From Eubacteriaceae bacterium (GTDB taxonomy: Bacteria; Bacillota; Clostridia; Eubacteriales; Anaerofustaceae): a DNA stretch of 64,000 bases. The number at the start of each line of letters is the position of its first letter. Position 1 is the first letter of the stretch. The notes under the pieces are model-generated. The model was not told the origin of the DNA and did not search any database. It saw only the letters and a list, made by a program, of their open reading frames with translations. Positions 62,861 through 64,000 of the stretch are shown piece by piece. The stretch lies in the NCBI GenBank assembly GCA_009782515.1, contig WRIY01000001.1, positions 86,709-150,708 of the forward strand, given 5' to 3'. The position numbers and the translations under genes are program-made.

Positions 62861-64000
62861 ATGGCAAGCAATATATGCGCTGTAGCGCTCGCAGCAGGTT
62901 TAGGCACAAGAATGAAGTCAAAGCTACCCAAAGCCTTGCGGGAAATATGCTATACCCCCATGGTGGGCCACGTGGGCATGAACCTTAGCCAGGCCGGCAT
63001 TGCCGATGTATGCTATGTGCTTGGCTATGGCGCAGATCAGGCGCAAGAGTATATTGAATCTGCTTTCGCCTCCCCGTCGTTTGCTTACCAAAAAGAGCTC
63101 CTGGGGACAGCACACGCCCTTATGGCGGCACAGGAATTCCTCAGCGCCCGGGACGGCAAAGTTTTGGTGTGCTGCGGTGATGCGCCGTTTCTCTTCGAAG
63201 ATGAAATTCGCCGCTTTGCAGATCTCTCTGAAGGCTATGATGCAGCTGTCCTGACAGCCCGCGCAGACAACCCTTTCGGGTTCGGCAGGATCATCAGAAA
63301 CGGAAGCGATCTGAGAATCGTTGAGGAGAATGATGCAACCGAGAGCGAAAAAAAAGTCACGGAAATAAATACAGGCGCGTATATTTTTGATATCAAAAAG
63401 CTTCTTGGCATTTTCCCTTTCTTTACAAACGATAATAAAAAAGGCGAATACTACCTCACGCAAGCCCTCAGCCTGTTTCAGGAGAGGCAATACTCAGCTG
63501 TGGCTATTGAAGCTGCGAGCCCGCTGGCGCAAAAAGCAGCCAACACCCTGGCAGAGCTTGCCGACTGCGAAGCTGCAATGAGGCTTGTTATCAACAGCCG
63601 CCATATGGCTAACGGAGTGGCATTCCAGCATCCAACAATTGCCACTGTAAGCCGCGAAGCCGAAATAGGCGCAGGCACGGTGATATATGGCGACAGCCAA
63701 ATTTACGGTCCCAGCGTAATCGGCGAAGAGAATGAAATAAGAGGGAGCCGCATCAACAGCTGCACGATAGGGCATGCTAACACGATCGAAAATTCAGTGC
63801 TTGAGCATTCAACTGTCGGCTCGCAGTGCACCATTGGCCCATTCGCCCATTTGAGGCCCGGAGCGTCTCTGAAGGACAGCGTAAGAGTAGGAAACTACGT
63901 CGAAATTAAGAACTCTGCAATAGACAGCGGATCAAAGCTTTCGCATTTCGCATATATCGGCGACTCAGAGGTGGGCGAAAATGTAAATATCGGGTGTTTT
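62861..64000 (+). CDS. glmU: bifunctional GlmU: UDP-GlcNAc pyrophosphorylase / glucosamine-1-P acetyltransferase (cut by right edge)
   Basis: GlmU makes UDP-GlcNAc for peptidoglycan. The first 380 codons are present. The pyrophosphorylase domain (about 1-230) has ALAAGLGTRMKSKLPKALRE, KELLGTAHALMAAQEF, CCGDAPFLFEDE, FGFGRIIRNGSDLRIVEENDA and EINTGAYIFD. A left-handed beta-helix (about 250 on) shows hexapeptide repeats and IGPFAHLRPGASLKDSVRVGNYVEIKN. AAGGAAG precedes ATG 62861. About 70-80 residues, including the acetyltransferase end, lie beyond the window. Confidence 0.96.
   Translation, partial: MASNICAVALAAGLGTRMKSKLPKALREICYTPMVGHVGMNLSQAGIADVCYVLGYGADQAQEYIESAFASPSFAYQKELLGTAHALMAAQEFLSARDGKVLVCCGDAPFLFEDEIRRFADLSEGYDAAVLTARADNPFGFGRIIRNGSDLRIVEENDATESEKKVTEINTGAYIFDIKKLLGIFPFFTNDNKKGEYYLTQALSLFQERQYSAVAIEAASPLAQKAANTLAELADCEAAMRLVINSRHMANGVAFQHPTIATVSREAEIGAGTVIYGDSQIYGPSVIGEENEIRGSRINSCTIGHANTIENSVLEHSTVGSQCTIGPFAHLRPGASLKDSVRVGNYVEIKNSAIDSGSKLSHFAYIGDSEVGENVNIGCF

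Overview
The window looks like chromosomal DNA of a low-to-mid GC member of the Bacillota, most likely a clostridial lineage. Pointers are an HrcA/CIRCE-controlled hrcA-grpE-dnaK-dnaJ operon, purine-tight Shine-Dalgarno sites, frequent GTG/TTG starts, a single-chain large PurL, a type I-beta DAHP synthase, a stand-alone methyl-corrinoid protein and a DUF3786 protein. No rRNA, tRNA, CRISPR array or prophage was seen; the only mobile DNA is one decayed IS200/IS605-type remnant.

Layout. 1-3772: a heterodimeric ABC exporter pair (one gene runs off the left edge). 3996-5850: a pRiA4b ORF-3-like protein, a dead IS200/IS605 element and a GNAT acetyltransferase. 6337-9909: a second heterodimeric ABC exporter pair, possibly translationally coupled to a tiny upstream ORF. 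10052-13278: an enoate-reductase-type flavoenzyme and a lytic transglycosylase. 13411-18260: the class I heat-shock operon with a clear promoter and a perfect CIRCE operator. 18280-23991: single genes (PspC, flavoprotein, GyrI-like, CPBP protease, DUF4342, MerR plus methyltransferase, corrinoid protein). 24230-27246: an unusual cysteine-rich, repeat-built structural-protein locus. 27252-31432: sbcDC. 31961-43549: purL-E-M-N-H-D followed by lepA and hemW. 43533-45490: two tandem paralogous exported beta-repeat proteins. 45655-46503: tyrA, divergent from 46715-54369, an eight-gene shikimate/phenylalanine operon (aroB-aroA-aroC-aroF-pheA-aroK-aroQ-aroE). 54431-57995: DUF3786, a hypothetical, a degenerate nucleotidyltransferase/HD-like protein, a small HTH protein and an M23 peptidase. 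58248-59296: rpsF-ssb-rpsR. 59558-62380: a 940-residue membrane-anchored disordered protein. 62861-end: glmU (cut by the right edge).

The most rewarding items are: (1) the cysteine-rich locus 24230-27246, whose first protein is built from about fifteen 14-residue repeats followed by eight 17-residue Cys-rich repeats, next to two Cna-B/SpaA-like proteins, one with a Cys-rich tail; (2) a tyrosine-rich 33-codon leader peptide with a downstream terminator hairpin in front of the aro operon, which reads as a ribosome-mediated attenuator; (3) a promoter at 57277-57305 carrying two AGGTACCT palindromes ahead of a small HTH gene; (4) a MobA-like/HD-like fusion whose key motifs are eroded.

Function as a whole: the aro operon converts DAHP precursors to chorismate and phenylalanine, with TyrA encoded divergently for the tyrosine branch; the pur cluster covers several steps from FGAR to IMP but lacks purF, purC, purB and purK here. 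All family calls are from reading motifs by eye; no database search was run.
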